From: ZC4RG35 sp040878345
GTDB lineage: Bacteria; Actinomycetota; Acidimicrobiia; Spongiisociales; ZC4RG35
Direction of reading: 5' to 3'
Length of the DNA: 64,000 bases
Assembly (NCBI GenBank): GCA_040878345.1
Contig: JBBDML010000018.1
Coordinates: 186,001-250,000 of the forward strand
Positions 52,973-61,397 of the stretch are shown here, in pieces. Made by a program: the position numbers and the translations under genes. Numbering within the stretch: the first letter of the stretch is position 1; each line of letters opens with the position of its first letter. Below the pieces are notes generated by a model. It was not told the DNA's origin, made no database searches, and saw only the letters and a list, made by a program, of their open reading frames with translations.

Positions 52973-54232
52973 ATGTTTCGACCCACTCGACTCGCTATTT
53001 TGATGGCGGTCCTCGCCCTGGCTGCAGCGGCGTGCGCTGGTGACACAGGCACCACCACCACGGTCGCACCAACCGACACCACGGCCGCGCCGACCGACAC
53101 CACGGCCGCGCCGACCGACACCACGGCGCCCGCCGGAGAGCCGATCATCATCGGTGCTGCCATAGACCAGAGCCAGGACATGGCTCCGTTCAACAACCCG
53201 GCGAACCTGGCGGCTCAGATCATGGTGGACCGGATCAACGAGGAGGGCGGGGTGCTTGGTCGACTGCTTGAGCTGCGCACCCTCGATGCAACAGTCGACG
53301 CCGAGCTGAACAAGTCGACTGCGATCGACCTGATCAGTCAGGGAGCCGTTGTCCTATTGGTCACCTGTGACTTCGACTTTGCCGCTCCGGCCATACAAGA
53401 AGCGCTCGCCGCCAATGTCCTGGTCATCGCACCGTGCATCGGCACCGACGCGATGGGCCCGAACGGCCTCGGCGAGGCAGGACGGATCGCTTTCAGCTTT
53501 GGGAACCAGGCACAGGACGAGGGTGCGGTGCTGGCAGAGTTCGCACTCGATCAAGGCTGGGACGATGCGGTGATCGTGAAAGACAATCTCCTCGTCTACT
53601 TCCAGGACGTGGTCGATGCTTTCGACGTTCGATTCACCGAGAACGGAGGCAACGTGGTTGCCACCGAGCAGTATGTCGGATTCGATGGCACCATCGGAAA
53701 CGTGGTCACCGCGGTCGCCAGCATGGAGAAGGACGTGATCGCGATATCAACTGCCTTCGCAGATCTTCCGGCGTTCGTGTTCGGGCTGCGCAGTCTCGGC
53801 GACGACACACCGATCGTCTGTTCCTGGGCGTGTGACGGCACTTTCTGGTACCAAGAGGGTGAGACGCTCTCGAACTTCTACTACAACACCTTCGTCTCGG
53901 TGTTTGGCGACGATCCCGATCCGGACGTGAACGCCTTCATCCAGGAGATGACGGACCGAGGTGGGGCCCCGGCGACCGGTGGCTTCCTCGGCGGCGCCCA
54001 GACGATTCAGGCAATTGCCGAAGCGATCGAAGCCACCGGCGGAACCGATGCGGCAGAGCTCGCGGCCTTCCTTGAAGGTTTCGACAACATGACGCTGATA
54101 ATGGGAGAGGTGACGCTCAATGCCGACAATCACACTGTGTTTGGCCGGCCCCATCGGATCATGGGCGTCACCGACTCGATGCCCTTCTTCATGGAGACCC
54201 GGGTGGCAACCTCACCGGCAGCGATTCGCTGA
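52973..54232 (+). CDS. ABC importer substrate-binding lipoprotein 2
   Basis: The 419-residue product has a lipobox ending in AAACAG, a linker with three APTDTTA repeats, and a type 1 periplasmic-binding fold (IIIGAAIDQSQDMAPFNNPANLA, then NEEGGVLGRLLELRTLDA). VTCDFDFAAPAIQEAL and IVCSWACD include Cys residues that may form a disulfide. The ligand is unknown and the sequence is only distantly like the first binding protein (29059-30243). Confidence 0.87.
   Translation: MFRPTRLAILMAVLALAAAACAGDTGTTTTVAPTDTTAAPTDTTAAPTDTTAPAGEPIIIGAAIDQSQDMAPFNNPANLAAQIMVDRINEEGGVLGRLLELRTLDATVDAELNKSTAIDLISQGAVVLLVTCDFDFAAPAIQEALAANVLVIAPCIGTDAMGPNGLGEAGRIAFSFGNQAQDEGAVLAEFALDQGWDDAVIVKDNLLVYFQDVVDAFDVRFTENGGNVVATEQYVGFDGTIGNVVTAVASMEKDVIAISTAFADLPAFVFGLRSLGDDTPIVCSWACDGTFWYQEGETLSNFYYNTFVSVFGDDPDPDVNAFIQEMTDRGGAPATGGFLGGAQTIQAIAEAIEATGGTDAAELAAFLEGFDNMTLIMGEVTLNADNHTVFGRPHRIMGVTDSMPFFMETRVATSPAAIR
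53069..53128 (+). repeat. 21-bp tandem repeat in the lipoprotein linker
   Basis: Almost three copies of a 21-bp unit (CCGACCGACACC followed by ACGGCCGCG) encode APTDTTA repeats. It is a coding, slippage-prone linker and not a CRISPR array. Confidence 0.85.
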
Positions 54233-54241
54233 TCACCTTGG

Positions 54242-55018
54242 ATGACGGCCGGGAAGGAAAATGAGGCCGGTGGCCAGCACTCACTGCGGGCCACCGGCAT
54301 CCGTCGCTTCTTCGGAGGAGTCCGCGCCCTAGAAGATGTGAGCCTCATCCTGCATCGCCATGAGGTGGTCGGGCTCATCGGTCCCAATGGCGCCGGCAAG
54401 ACGACGCTGGTCAACATCATCACCGGGTTCGATGCCCCCTCTGCAGGTAGCGTCGAGTTCGAAGGCCTGGACATCACCGAATGGACACCACACCGCCGAG
54501 GCCGAGCCGGACTTGCCCGAACGTTTCAGGCCACCCATTCCTTCACCAACCTGACCGTGCGCGAGAACGTGGAGGTGAGCGCTCTCGGCTGTGGGGCCAA
54601 GACCGGGGAGGCCAAGACCCGGGCGAAGGAGCTGATCGGTCTTCTGGGTCTCAGCCAACACGCCGACACCTTGGCGGCCAATCTGCCACAAGGTGAGGAG
54701 CGCAAGCTCGGGGTAGCCAGGGCCCTGGCGACCCGGCCCCGGTTTCTGCTGATGGATGAGCCGGCCGCCGGCCTCAACGAGCGGGAGGTCCCCGACCTTG
54801 CTGCCCTTGTCCAGTCGGTGCGCGACGAGCACGAGGTTGGAGTGCTACTCATCGACCACAACGTGCCGCTGATCTTGGAGGTCTGTGATCGCATCCAGGT
54901 GCTGGACGAGGGCCGTACCATCGCCATGGGCTCGCCAGGGGAGATCCGGGCGAATGTGGATGTGACCACCGCCTACCTGGGGAGAAGCGGATTGGCACGG
55001 GGGAACGAAGATGTCTGA
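54242..55018 (+). CDS. ABC importer ATPase, LivG type 2
   Basis: The 258-residue ATPase has normal LivG length and no insertion: Walker A GPNGAGKTT, LARTFQATHSFTNLTVREN, signature LPQGEERKLGVARAL and Walker B FLLMDEPAAGLNE. It lies 9 bp after the lipoprotein gene and overlaps the next by 8 bp. Confidence 0.93.
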   Translation: MTAGKENEAGGQHSLRATGIRRFFGGVRALEDVSLILHRHEVVGLIGPNGAGKTTLVNIITGFDAPSAGSVEFEGLDITEWTPHRRGRAGLARTFQATHSFTNLTVRENVEVSALGCGAKTGEAKTRAKELIGLLGLSQHADTLAANLPQGEERKLGVARALATRPRFLLMDEPAAGLNEREVPDLAALVQSVRDEHEVGVLLIDHNVPLILEVCDRIQVLDEGRTIAMGSPGEIRANVDVTTAYLGRSGLARGNEDV

Positions 55019-55727
55019 GCCGCTCCTCCAGGTAGACGAGCTCGACGTCAGGTACGGGGCGGTAAAGGCGGTCCGTGGACTGGGCTTCAGCCTGGAGCCG
55101 GGGGAAGCCGTTGGGCTCTTCGGTCCAAACGGGGCCGGCAAGTCAACGACGCTGTTGGCCATCATGGGCGCGGTTCGACCTCGGAGTGGCGACATCCGAT
55201 TCGGAGGCCGATCACTGGTGGGAATGCCCATCGAATCGATCGCCCGTCTCGGCATCGCCCTCGTCCCCGAAGGTCGGCGCATCTTTGCCGAGTTCAGTGT
55301 CGAGGAGAACCTCCGGCTCGGCTTTCTGGGCCGACGATCGGCTGAGGGGCTACAGGATGACTTGACATGGGTCTACTCACTGTTCCCGATCATGCATGAC
55401 TTTGGCAGCCGTCCTGCCGGGCAGTTGTCCGGGGGCCAACAACAGCAGCTGGCCATCGCCAGAGCACTGGTAGCCCGACCGGAGATTCTGCTCCTCGATG
55501 AGCCGACGCTCGGCCTGGCCCCAACGGTCGTCGACAGTCTGTTCGACGCACTCGACGAGATCCGGAAGACCGGAGTGACCATTCTCATCGTTGAGCAACG
55601 CGTCCAGCTTGCCTTCGATTTTGCCGATCGCAGTCTCGTCATGCGGAATGGCGAGATTGCCATGACCATGTCCGGGAACGATCAACTCGACATCGACCAG
55701 GTGACCGCCGCCTATTTCGGCTCGTGA
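55011..55727 (+). CDS. ABC importer ATPase, LivF type 2
   Basis: The 238-residue ATPase has Walker A GPNGAGKSTT, LVPEGRRIFAEFSVEENL, signature LSGGQQQQLAIARAL and Walker B LLLDEPTLGLAP. It pairs with the LivG-type ATPase of this operon and overlaps the permease gene (GTGA). Confidence 0.94.
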   Translation: MSEPLLQVDELDVRYGAVKAVRGLGFSLEPGEAVGLFGPNGAGKSTTLLAIMGAVRPRSGDIRFGGRSLVGMPIESIARLGIALVPEGRRIFAEFSVEENLRLGFLGRRSAEGLQDDLTWVYSLFPIMHDFGSRPAGQLSGGQQQQLAIARALVARPEILLLDEPTLGLAPTVVDSLFDALDEIRKTGVTILIVEQRVQLAFDFADRSLVMRNGEIAMTMSGNDQLDIDQVTAAYFGS

Positions 55728-56608
55728 CCACGCTCTTCCAGTCGGTCGCGGACGGGGTTGCCCTGGGCTCCCTCTATGCGCTGGCGGCTCTTGGGATCGG
55801 GCTCGTCTTCGGTGTCATGCGGTTGATCAATTTCGCATACGGAGAGCTGATTACGGCCTCCGCCTATGCGCTCCTCCTCACGAAGGAGCTTCATGTCGGG
55901 GTGAGGATCGCACTGGCCCTGGCGGTGGCGGTCGTCTTGTCGCTGATGATGGAGTTCGTGTTCCGGCCCCTCCGGAGGGCCACTCCGGCAACGATGCTGG
56001 TGGCCACGTTCGCCATCAGCTTTCTGCTGCAGAACGTGGCGACGCTCCGATTCGGCACGCGGGGGGAGGCAATGAACTTCCTCCCCGCGCTGAATCGAGC
56101 CTTCGCGATCGGCGGTGTGCGCGTGCGCTGGATCACTGTGGTGTCGATCGCGGTCGGCGCCATCCTGCTGGCGGCGACGGCGTTGTTCCTCGATCGCACC
56201 AACATCGGCCTGCAGATGCGAGCGGCGGCTTCCGACTTTCGCACCGCTCGCCTCCTCGGGGTGAATGCAAAACGCGTGATCATCTTTGCCTTCGCTCTCG
56301 GTGGAGTGCTGGCCGCCGTGGTGGCCACAATGCTGGCAGTACAACGACCGCTGGCCACGCCGACCTTCGGGTTCATGGTGGTCATACCTGCGCTCGTCGG
56401 TGTGGTTGTCGGTGGCCTCGACCGGCTCATGCCTGCGACACTTGGTGGCTTCGTCATCGGCTTCGCCACGGTCATCCTCAGCGACCTCTTGCCGTCCGAG
56501 GGTCGCGTCTTCCTCAACTCGGCGCTCTTCGGATTGGTGATCGTGGTTCTCCTCGTCAAGCCCAACGGTCTCTTCATTCGCGGGTCGACTTCGGTGGAGC
56601 GTCTATGA
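55724..56608 (+). CDS. ABC importer permease, LivH type 2
   Basis: The 294-residue permease has GVALGSLYALAALGIGLVFG, LINFAYGELITASAY and the coupling loop LQMRAAASDFRTARLLGVN. It starts at GTG 55724, overlapping the ATPase stop, and overlaps the LivM-type gene (ATGA). Gene order here is K-G-F-H-M, unlike the first importer. Confidence 0.92.
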   Translation: MTTLFQSVADGVALGSLYALAALGIGLVFGVMRLINFAYGELITASAYALLLTKELHVGVRIALALAVAVVLSLMMEFVFRPLRRATPATMLVATFAISFLLQNVATLRFGTRGEAMNFLPALNRAFAIGGVRVRWITVVSIAVGAILLAATALFLDRTNIGLQMRAAASDFRTARLLGVNAKRVIIFAFALGGVLAAVVATMLAVQRPLATPTFGFMVVIPALVGVVVGGLDRLMPATLGGFVIGFATVILSDLLPSEGRVFLNSALFGLVIVVLLVKPNGLFIRGSTSVERL

Positions 56609-57633
56609 CCCGAGCTAAGCGAGCATGGGAGTTGGCCGGCCCGGCGCTGCTCGTCGTGGCCGTTGCGATGATCGGGACCCTCACCTCGAGCTCGCTCCAG
56701 TTCCAGTTCCGCTCGGTTCTGGTCACTGCTTCGATAGTCGTGGCCCTGCACGTGTTCGTAGGGAACTCCGGTGTGATCTCGTTCGGCCATGTCAGCTTCG
56801 TGGCGCTCGGAGCCTTCGCCGCGGGCGTGGCGACGGCCCCGGCCGACGTCAAGCCCATCGCCTTCCCTGCGCTGTTCCCCTTTCTGACCGAATTGCAGCT
56901 GAGCAACGTCGAGTCTTTGCTCCTCGCTGCTGGCCTTGGAGGGGTCTATGCCTTCCTGGTGGGACTGCCCATCGTGCGTTTGTCCGGCCTTTCTGCCGGC
57001 ATCGCCACCTTCGCCCTGCTCATCATCACCAACAACGTCTTCCGCAACTGGGAGCGGATCGGACCCGGCGCCAAGACACTTACCCAGATCCCCGAGACCA
57101 CGGGCTTTCTTCAAGCCACCGTCGGGCTGTTGATCGCGATGGCCGTGGCCTTCGTCTACCAGCAGAGCAGACAGGCCCGCATGCTCCGCGCCTCTCGTGA
57201 AGACCCGGCCGCCGCCCAGAGCAGCGGTGTCGACATCCATCGCCAGCGACTGCTGGCATTCACACTGAGCGGAGCGCTGGCAGCCTTCGCCGGTGGCCTC
57301 CTCGTCCACCTCCTCGGGACGATCACCACCCAGCAAGTCTTCCTCGACCTCACATTCATCACGCTGGCCATGCTGGTGGTGGGTGGAGTCGGGAGTCTGT
57401 GGGGCGCGGTGCTGGGGTCTCTGCTCATCGCCGGGCTCAACTCCGTGCTCGCCGAAGCCGAGCGTGGCATACGTCTGCTGTCACTCGACATCGATCTGCC
57501 CGACGGAACGCGTCTCGTAGCCCTGGGCGTGACGATGGCCCTGGTCCTTCTGTTCAAGCCGAGCGGCCTGACCGGGGGCCGTGAGCTCACCTGGCCCCTC
57601 GTGCGGAGGTCCAAGATTTCCAGCGGCCGCTGA
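56605..57633 (+). CDS. ABC importer permease, LivM type 2
   Basis: The 342-residue permease of usual length has GNSGVISFGHVSFVALGAF, the coupling loop ARMLRASREDPAAAQSSGVD and GGVGSLWGAVLGSLLIAG, ending in a KPSGLTGG stretch. The stop lies in a 10-bp palindrome CTGAGCTCAG (57630-57639), and the convergent flavoprotein gene ends 7 bp on. Confidence 0.92.
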   Translation: MTRAKRAWELAGPALLVVAVAMIGTLTSSSLQFQFRSVLVTASIVVALHVFVGNSGVISFGHVSFVALGAFAAGVATAPADVKPIAFPALFPFLTELQLSNVESLLLAAGLGGVYAFLVGLPIVRLSGLSAGIATFALLIITNNVFRNWERIGPGAKTLTQIPETTGFLQATVGLLIAMAVAFVYQQSRQARMLRASREDPAAAQSSGVDIHRQRLLAFTLSGALAAFAGGLLVHLLGTITTQQVFLDLTFITLAMLVVGGVGSLWGAVLGSLLIAGLNSVLAEAERGIRLLSLDIDLPDGTRLVALGVTMALVLLFKPSGLTGGRELTWPLVRRSKISSGR

Positions 57634-57640
57634 GCTCAGA

Positions 57641-59245
57641 TCAGTCCGAGAATCGGCCTCTTGCTCCTGCAAGCCGAGAGCGGGCCTCGAGCCTCTTGCC
57701 GAGCAGGTACCCCGATCCGGCGCCCACACCGGCGCCGGGCCAGGTTCCGGCTCCGCACATGTACAGGTCATTGATAGGCGTGCGGTACCGGGTCCAACCC
57801 GGGAACGGGCGTAGGAAGAAGTGCTGCATCAGGTGGTGACTCCCACCGAGCGAGTCACCACCGATGAGGTTGGGGTTACCGGCTTCGATATCGGTTGGTG
57901 CCATGACGTGGCGTCCCGAGACTCTGCTGTGAGTACCGGGAGCGTGGCTCTCGATGATGTCGAGGACCCGATCTGCGTACCACTCCTTAGCCTGATCCCA
58001 GACGAGTGACTCGATCGTCCCTGCTGCGTCACCTGAGATGGTGCCAGGCACCATCCGAACCTGGACCCACACCACATGCTTCCCGTCGGGCGCTCGGCTG
58101 GGATCCACGACCGTCGGCTGGCCCACAACCAGGGTCGGGCGCTCCGGGAGCAGGCCGGCCATGGCTTGCTGATAGGCGAGGCTCATATCCTCCATGTACG
58201 GGCCGATGTGAACGTAGGCATACTCGCGGGCCGCCTCGGCTATCCAGGGCGGCAGGTCGTCCATGGCCAGGTGGATCATCATCGTGCCGGGTGCGTGCTT
58301 GTAGGCGCGGACCCGACCCCGAAAACGGTCGCTCAGATGGGTGTCGGCCACCAGACCGCCGAAGAGGACCTTTGGCGTCAAGTTGGCGATCACGGCGCGT
58401 CGAGCGAGCAGACGTTCCCCGCCATCGACCACGACTCCGACAGCCCGACCCTCATCGACGATGATCGACTCGACGTTGGCGTTGAGCCTGACCTCAGCGC
58501 CAAAGCTCTCGAGGAGGGACACCTGGGCGTCGATCATCGCACCCGCTCCACCCTTTCCGAGAACCATCCCGTTCGCGCTGTCGGCGAAAGTCTCGATAAA
58601 GGGGAACAAGGCGCCACCGGCCACATCGGGGGGGAAGTCGAGATGCATCCCCCAGACCGCGCACAGAGCTCGAGTCTCCCTACTCTCGAAATGCTCCTCG
58701 GCGAACTCACGGGTTGATTGAACGACGAGCCTGGCCAGGTCGAAAAGCCACTCCCTGCCCAGTGACCGTGCCCCGCTCCAGAGGATTCGCAGCGCGGCCA
58801 TGGACGGGAGCGGTGTGCCGAGCAATGGGAAGAGATGAGGGGCAATCGTTTCGAACCGTTCATAGAGGCTTCGCCACGCGGTGACATCGGCCTTCGAGTA
58901 CTCGCCCACCATCGCCAGCGTCTCCTCCAGATCAGTGGAGACCCCAATGAACCCACCTCCAGGGAAAACCGACGAGAAGGGCTTGGAGCTGTGGGCGAAC
59001 TCGAGACCATGAGCGGTCAGCTCGTCTCCGAACTCGGCGAAGAACGGCGAGTTGGCGAAGAGGTTGAGGTTGGCCGCGTAGAGATCGTGACGAAAGCCCG
59101 GCAGGGTCACCTCAGCGGTGCGGACGGCGCCGCCTGGATTCGAGTTGCGCTCGAGCACGAGCACATCCCAACCGGCTTTGGCGAGGATGATGGCGGCCGC
59201 CAAACCGTTATGCCCGGCGCCGACCACGATTGCATCATGAGCCAC
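57641..59245 (-). CDS. Phytoene-desaturase-like NAD(P)/FAD-dependent oxidoreductase 2
   Basis: The 534-residue paralogue of the flavoprotein at 45937-47535 has IVVGAGHNGLAAAIILAKAGW, LERNSNPGGAVRTAEV and a C-terminal YMCGAGTWPGAGVGAGSGY. It stands alone on the minus strand beside the second importer, just downstream of a ferrochelatase-like fragment in the same orientation. Function is open: an FAD dehydrogenase, desaturase or amine oxidase. Confidence 0.85.
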   Translation of the reverse strand: MAHDAIVVGAGHNGLAAAIILAKAGWDVLVLERNSNPGGAVRTAEVTLPGFRHDLYAANLNLFANSPFFAEFGDELTAHGLEFAHSSKPFSSVFPGGGFIGVSTDLEETLAMVGEYSKADVTAWRSLYERFETIAPHLFPLLGTPLPSMAALRILWSGARSLGREWLFDLARLVVQSTREFAEEHFESRETRALCAVWGMHLDFPPDVAGGALFPFIETFADSANGMVLGKGGAGAMIDAQVSLLESFGAEVRLNANVESIIVDEGRAVGVVVDGGERLLARRAVIANLTPKVLFGGLVADTHLSDRFRGRVRAYKHAPGTMMIHLAMDDLPPWIAEAAREYAYVHIGPYMEDMSLAYQQAMAGLLPERPTLVVGQPTVVDPSRAPDGKHVVWVQVRMVPGTISGDAAGTIESLVWDQAKEWYADRVLDIIESHAPGTHSRVSGRHVMAPTDIEAGNPNLIGGDSLGGSHHLMQHFFLRPFPGWTRYRTPINDLYMCGAGTWPGAGVGAGSGYLLGKRLEARSRLAGARGRFSD

Positions 59246-59331
59246 AACCGCCTCCCGAACCAGATCGGGACCACCCTACATCCGAGGATCTCAGCCATGA
59301 CCCCTCCCGGGTACCGACCCGGGGCATAGGA

Positions 59332-59400
59332 CGACCTGACATCGGAGAACTTGGTGGAGTCGGGCGTGCCCAATTGAATGAGAAGGACACCGATGCGCAA
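59332..59400 (-). pseudogene. Ferrochelatase (HemH) N-terminal fragment
   Basis: In the 311-bp gap 59246-59556 the minus strand reads from TTG 59400 as RIGVLLIQLGTPDS, then five residues, then DVRS. This is the classic start of ferrochelatase (GVLLxNLGTPDSxxxxxVRSYL). After VRS the resemblance ends in all three frames (no RxFLxDxRVI), so only about 23 codons remain. It looks like a truncated gene at a rearrangement point. The rest of the gap shows nothing except the promoter box noted for the next gene. Confidence 0.6.
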
Positions 59401-59543
59401 GGAGCCGGAGATCCTGAACGGAAGGTAACCATCCCGGTAGGCCACGCATGCTGGCGCACCTCGCAACGGTTCGTCGGTTGTCGCCCGGATCCTCACGGTG
59501 CACCTGGCGCTTCCCGACTCACCGAGCTTCACCGACCCCCGTC

Positions 59544-59549
59544 TACATT
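59544..59549 (+). promoter_or_regulatory. -10 box TACATT, leaderless acyltransferase start
   Basis: TACATT ends 7 nt before GTG 59557 with no ribosome site, consistent with a leaderless transcript. Confidence 0.45.
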
Positions 59550-59556
59550 CCCGCAA

Positions 59557-60117
59557 GTGAGGAGGCTCTCTTACCGTGTGCTCAGACTCCTGGATTGGCA
59601 CTTCTTGGGCCAGGTGCCCGACATCCCGAAGATGATCGTGGTCGGGGCGCCTCACACCACCAATTGGGACTTCATCGTCTTCCTGGCAGCACTCCATGCC
59701 TATTCGATCAAGGCCCGGTTCATCGGGAAGCACACCCTGTTCCGATGGCCCTTCGGCTACCTGTTTCGAGCCCTGGGCGGAATCGCGGTGGATCGGTCCC
59801 AGCCCGGTGGCATCGTCCGCCAGGTGACCGAGGCCTTCGATGCCGCCGACGAGATGATCCTGGTGATCGCACCCGAGGGGACACGCAAGGCGGTCGCCCA
59901 TTGGAAGTCAGGGTTTCTCACCATGGCTCTCGAGGCCCGGGTGCCGGTGGTGCTGGGATCCGTGGACTTCTCCAGGCGAGAGGTCACCCTGAGCCCGGCC
60001 ATCGACTACACCGGCGACCCACGAGGGTTCATGGACCAGGCGCGCCGGTTCTTCCAGGGCAAGCTGGGGGGCCACCCCGAGGGTGGTGGGCCGGTGAGGG
60101 TTCGCGAAGAGGAGTGA
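59557..60117 (+). CDS. 1-acyl-glycerol-3-phosphate acyltransferase-family protein
   Basis: The 186-residue PlsC-like protein has the catalytic HTTNWD (Hx4D type) near residue 35, FIGKHTLFRWPFG, and APEGTRK, the acceptor-binding EGTR motif. The GTG at 59557 fits a leaderless start; a second GTG six codons later is less likely. The product is shorter than PlsC and resembles small acyltransferases of unknown acceptor. The stop is 3 bp from the convergent dinB stop. Confidence 0.85.
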   Translation: MRRLSYRVLRLLDWHFLGQVPDIPKMIVVGAPHTTNWDFIVFLAALHAYSIKARFIGKHTLFRWPFGYLFRALGGIAVDRSQPGGIVRQVTEAFDAADEMILVIAPEGTRKAVAHWKSGFLTMALEARVPVVLGSVDFSRREVTLSPAIDYTGDPRGFMDQARRFFQGKLGGHPEGGGPVRVREEE

Positions 60118-60120
60118 CCT

Positions 60121-61338
60121 TCAGGAACGCTCGGCAAGCTTCCTGAAGGCGTCGTCGCCTCTCCCCGACTCGCCGAGACGCACCAGGTCTCGACCGAATC
60201 GGTCTCGAACCGCGTCAACGGTCTGGTCCAACGACCTGCGACGGAGATCGGCGGCGGAGCCGGCCCTGAGCACCGAATAGTCGTCGAGGTCGAGCTCGAG
60301 CTGGACGTGACTATCGGTGGTCAGCGACGACACCGCCAGCCCGATCAGGGTGACCGGCTCTCCCCCCGAGACCCGGAGGGCCCTGCCCAGGAGCTCGGTG
60401 CCCAATTCGGTCAGGGCCGCGGTCGAGCCGGTCGGTGAGGGGAGGGTGTGGCTCCGGGTCACGATCCGCGGGCCGGGGTAGCGGACCCTGACCGTCAGTG
60501 TCGAGCCGGCCCGCCCCTTGGCCCTGAGGCGACGGCCAACCCGGTCGGCCAGACCAAGCACCACCACCCCCATCTCCTCGATGCTGGTTAGGCCCCTTCC
60601 CAAGGCCTGTTGGCTGCCGACGCTCCCTGCCTTGCGACCACCACGCACCGGCCGGGGATCGAGGTTCCAGGAAAGAGCGCCGAGAGCTGCAGACACACCG
60701 GGACCGAGAAAAGGGGCCAGGGCCCTGGGAGAGGCAGCGGCGAGCTCGCCGATGGTGTCGACACCCAACCGGTGGAGACGGGCTGCGGTCACCTTCCCCA
60801 CCCCCCACAAAGCCTCGACCGGCAGGGGGTGGAGGAAGTCGAGCTCCTCACCAAGCCCGACCACCACCAGGCCGTCGGGCTTGGCCCGGGCCGAGCCGAT
60901 CTTGGAGAGGAACTTGGTGGAAGTGATCCCCACCGAGAGCGGAAGCCCCACCTCGTCCCTCACCCGCTGACGAAGCCGGCGGCCGATCTGACTCGGTGTG
61001 CCCAGGAGATGGGTGGTGCCGGCGACATCGAGAAAGGCCTCGTCGACGGAGATCTGCTCCACCACAGGAGTGGCATCATCGAATATCGCCATCACCTGCT
61101 CCGAGAGCTCGAGGTACTTCTCGAAGTGGCCCTCGACCACCACAGCTCCCGGGCACAACTCCAAGGCTTCCCTGGAGGGCATCGGCGCCCTGACACCGAA
61201 CGCCCTGGCCTCATAGGAGGCGGCCACCACCACCCCGGCCCCTACGAGGACCGGCCGGCCCTTGAGCGTTGGGTCGAGCATCTGCTCGGCGGACGCATAG
61301 AAGGCGTCGAGGTCGGCATGGAGAATCGTGGGCTCCAT
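60121..61338 (-). CDS. dinB: DNA polymerase IV (Y-family)
   Basis: Error-prone translesion polymerase. The 405-residue product has catalytic D9 (HADLDAFYASAE), D99 and E100 (ISVDEAFLD), the steric-gate Phe13, the finger motif VAASYEARAFGVRAPM and GITSTKFLSKIGSARAKPDG. A beta-clamp-binding motif QLELDL sits near the C-terminus, so clamp-dependent activity is expected. No LexA box was recognised upstream; a CAGGAT box lies 6 nt before the ATG. Confidence 0.95.
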   Translation of the reverse strand: MEPTILHADLDAFYASAEQMLDPTLKGRPVLVGAGVVVAASYEARAFGVRAPMPSREALELCPGAVVVEGHFEKYLELSEQVMAIFDDATPVVEQISVDEAFLDVAGTTHLLGTPSQIGRRLRQRVRDEVGLPLSVGITSTKFLSKIGSARAKPDGLVVVGLGEELDFLHPLPVEALWGVGKVTAARLHRLGVDTIGELAAASPRALAPFLGPGVSAALGALSWNLDPRPVRGGRKAGSVGSQQALGRGLTSIEEMGVVVLGLADRVGRRLRAKGRAGSTLTVRVRYPGPRIVTRSHTLPSPTGSTAALTELGTELLGRALRVSGGEPVTLIGLAVSSLTTDSHVQLELDLDDYSVLRAGSAADLRRRSLDQTVDAVRDRFGRDLVRLGESGRGDDAFRKLAERS

Positions 61339-61397
61339 TCCCCGATCCTGTCAGCCCCGTGGGACACAAACCACCGGTTCGCGATTCCGGGGCCGGA

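Noticed and set aside
53069..53128. Short tandem repeats as a CRISPR array
   Set aside because: The 21-bp unit is contiguous without spacers and encodes an APTDTTA linker in a lipoprotein.
25051..59330. GACCCGGG near both island edges (25051 and about 59320) as attachment-site repeats
   Set aside because: Eight GC-rich bases are expected by chance in this genome, and no tRNA or integrase gene is present.
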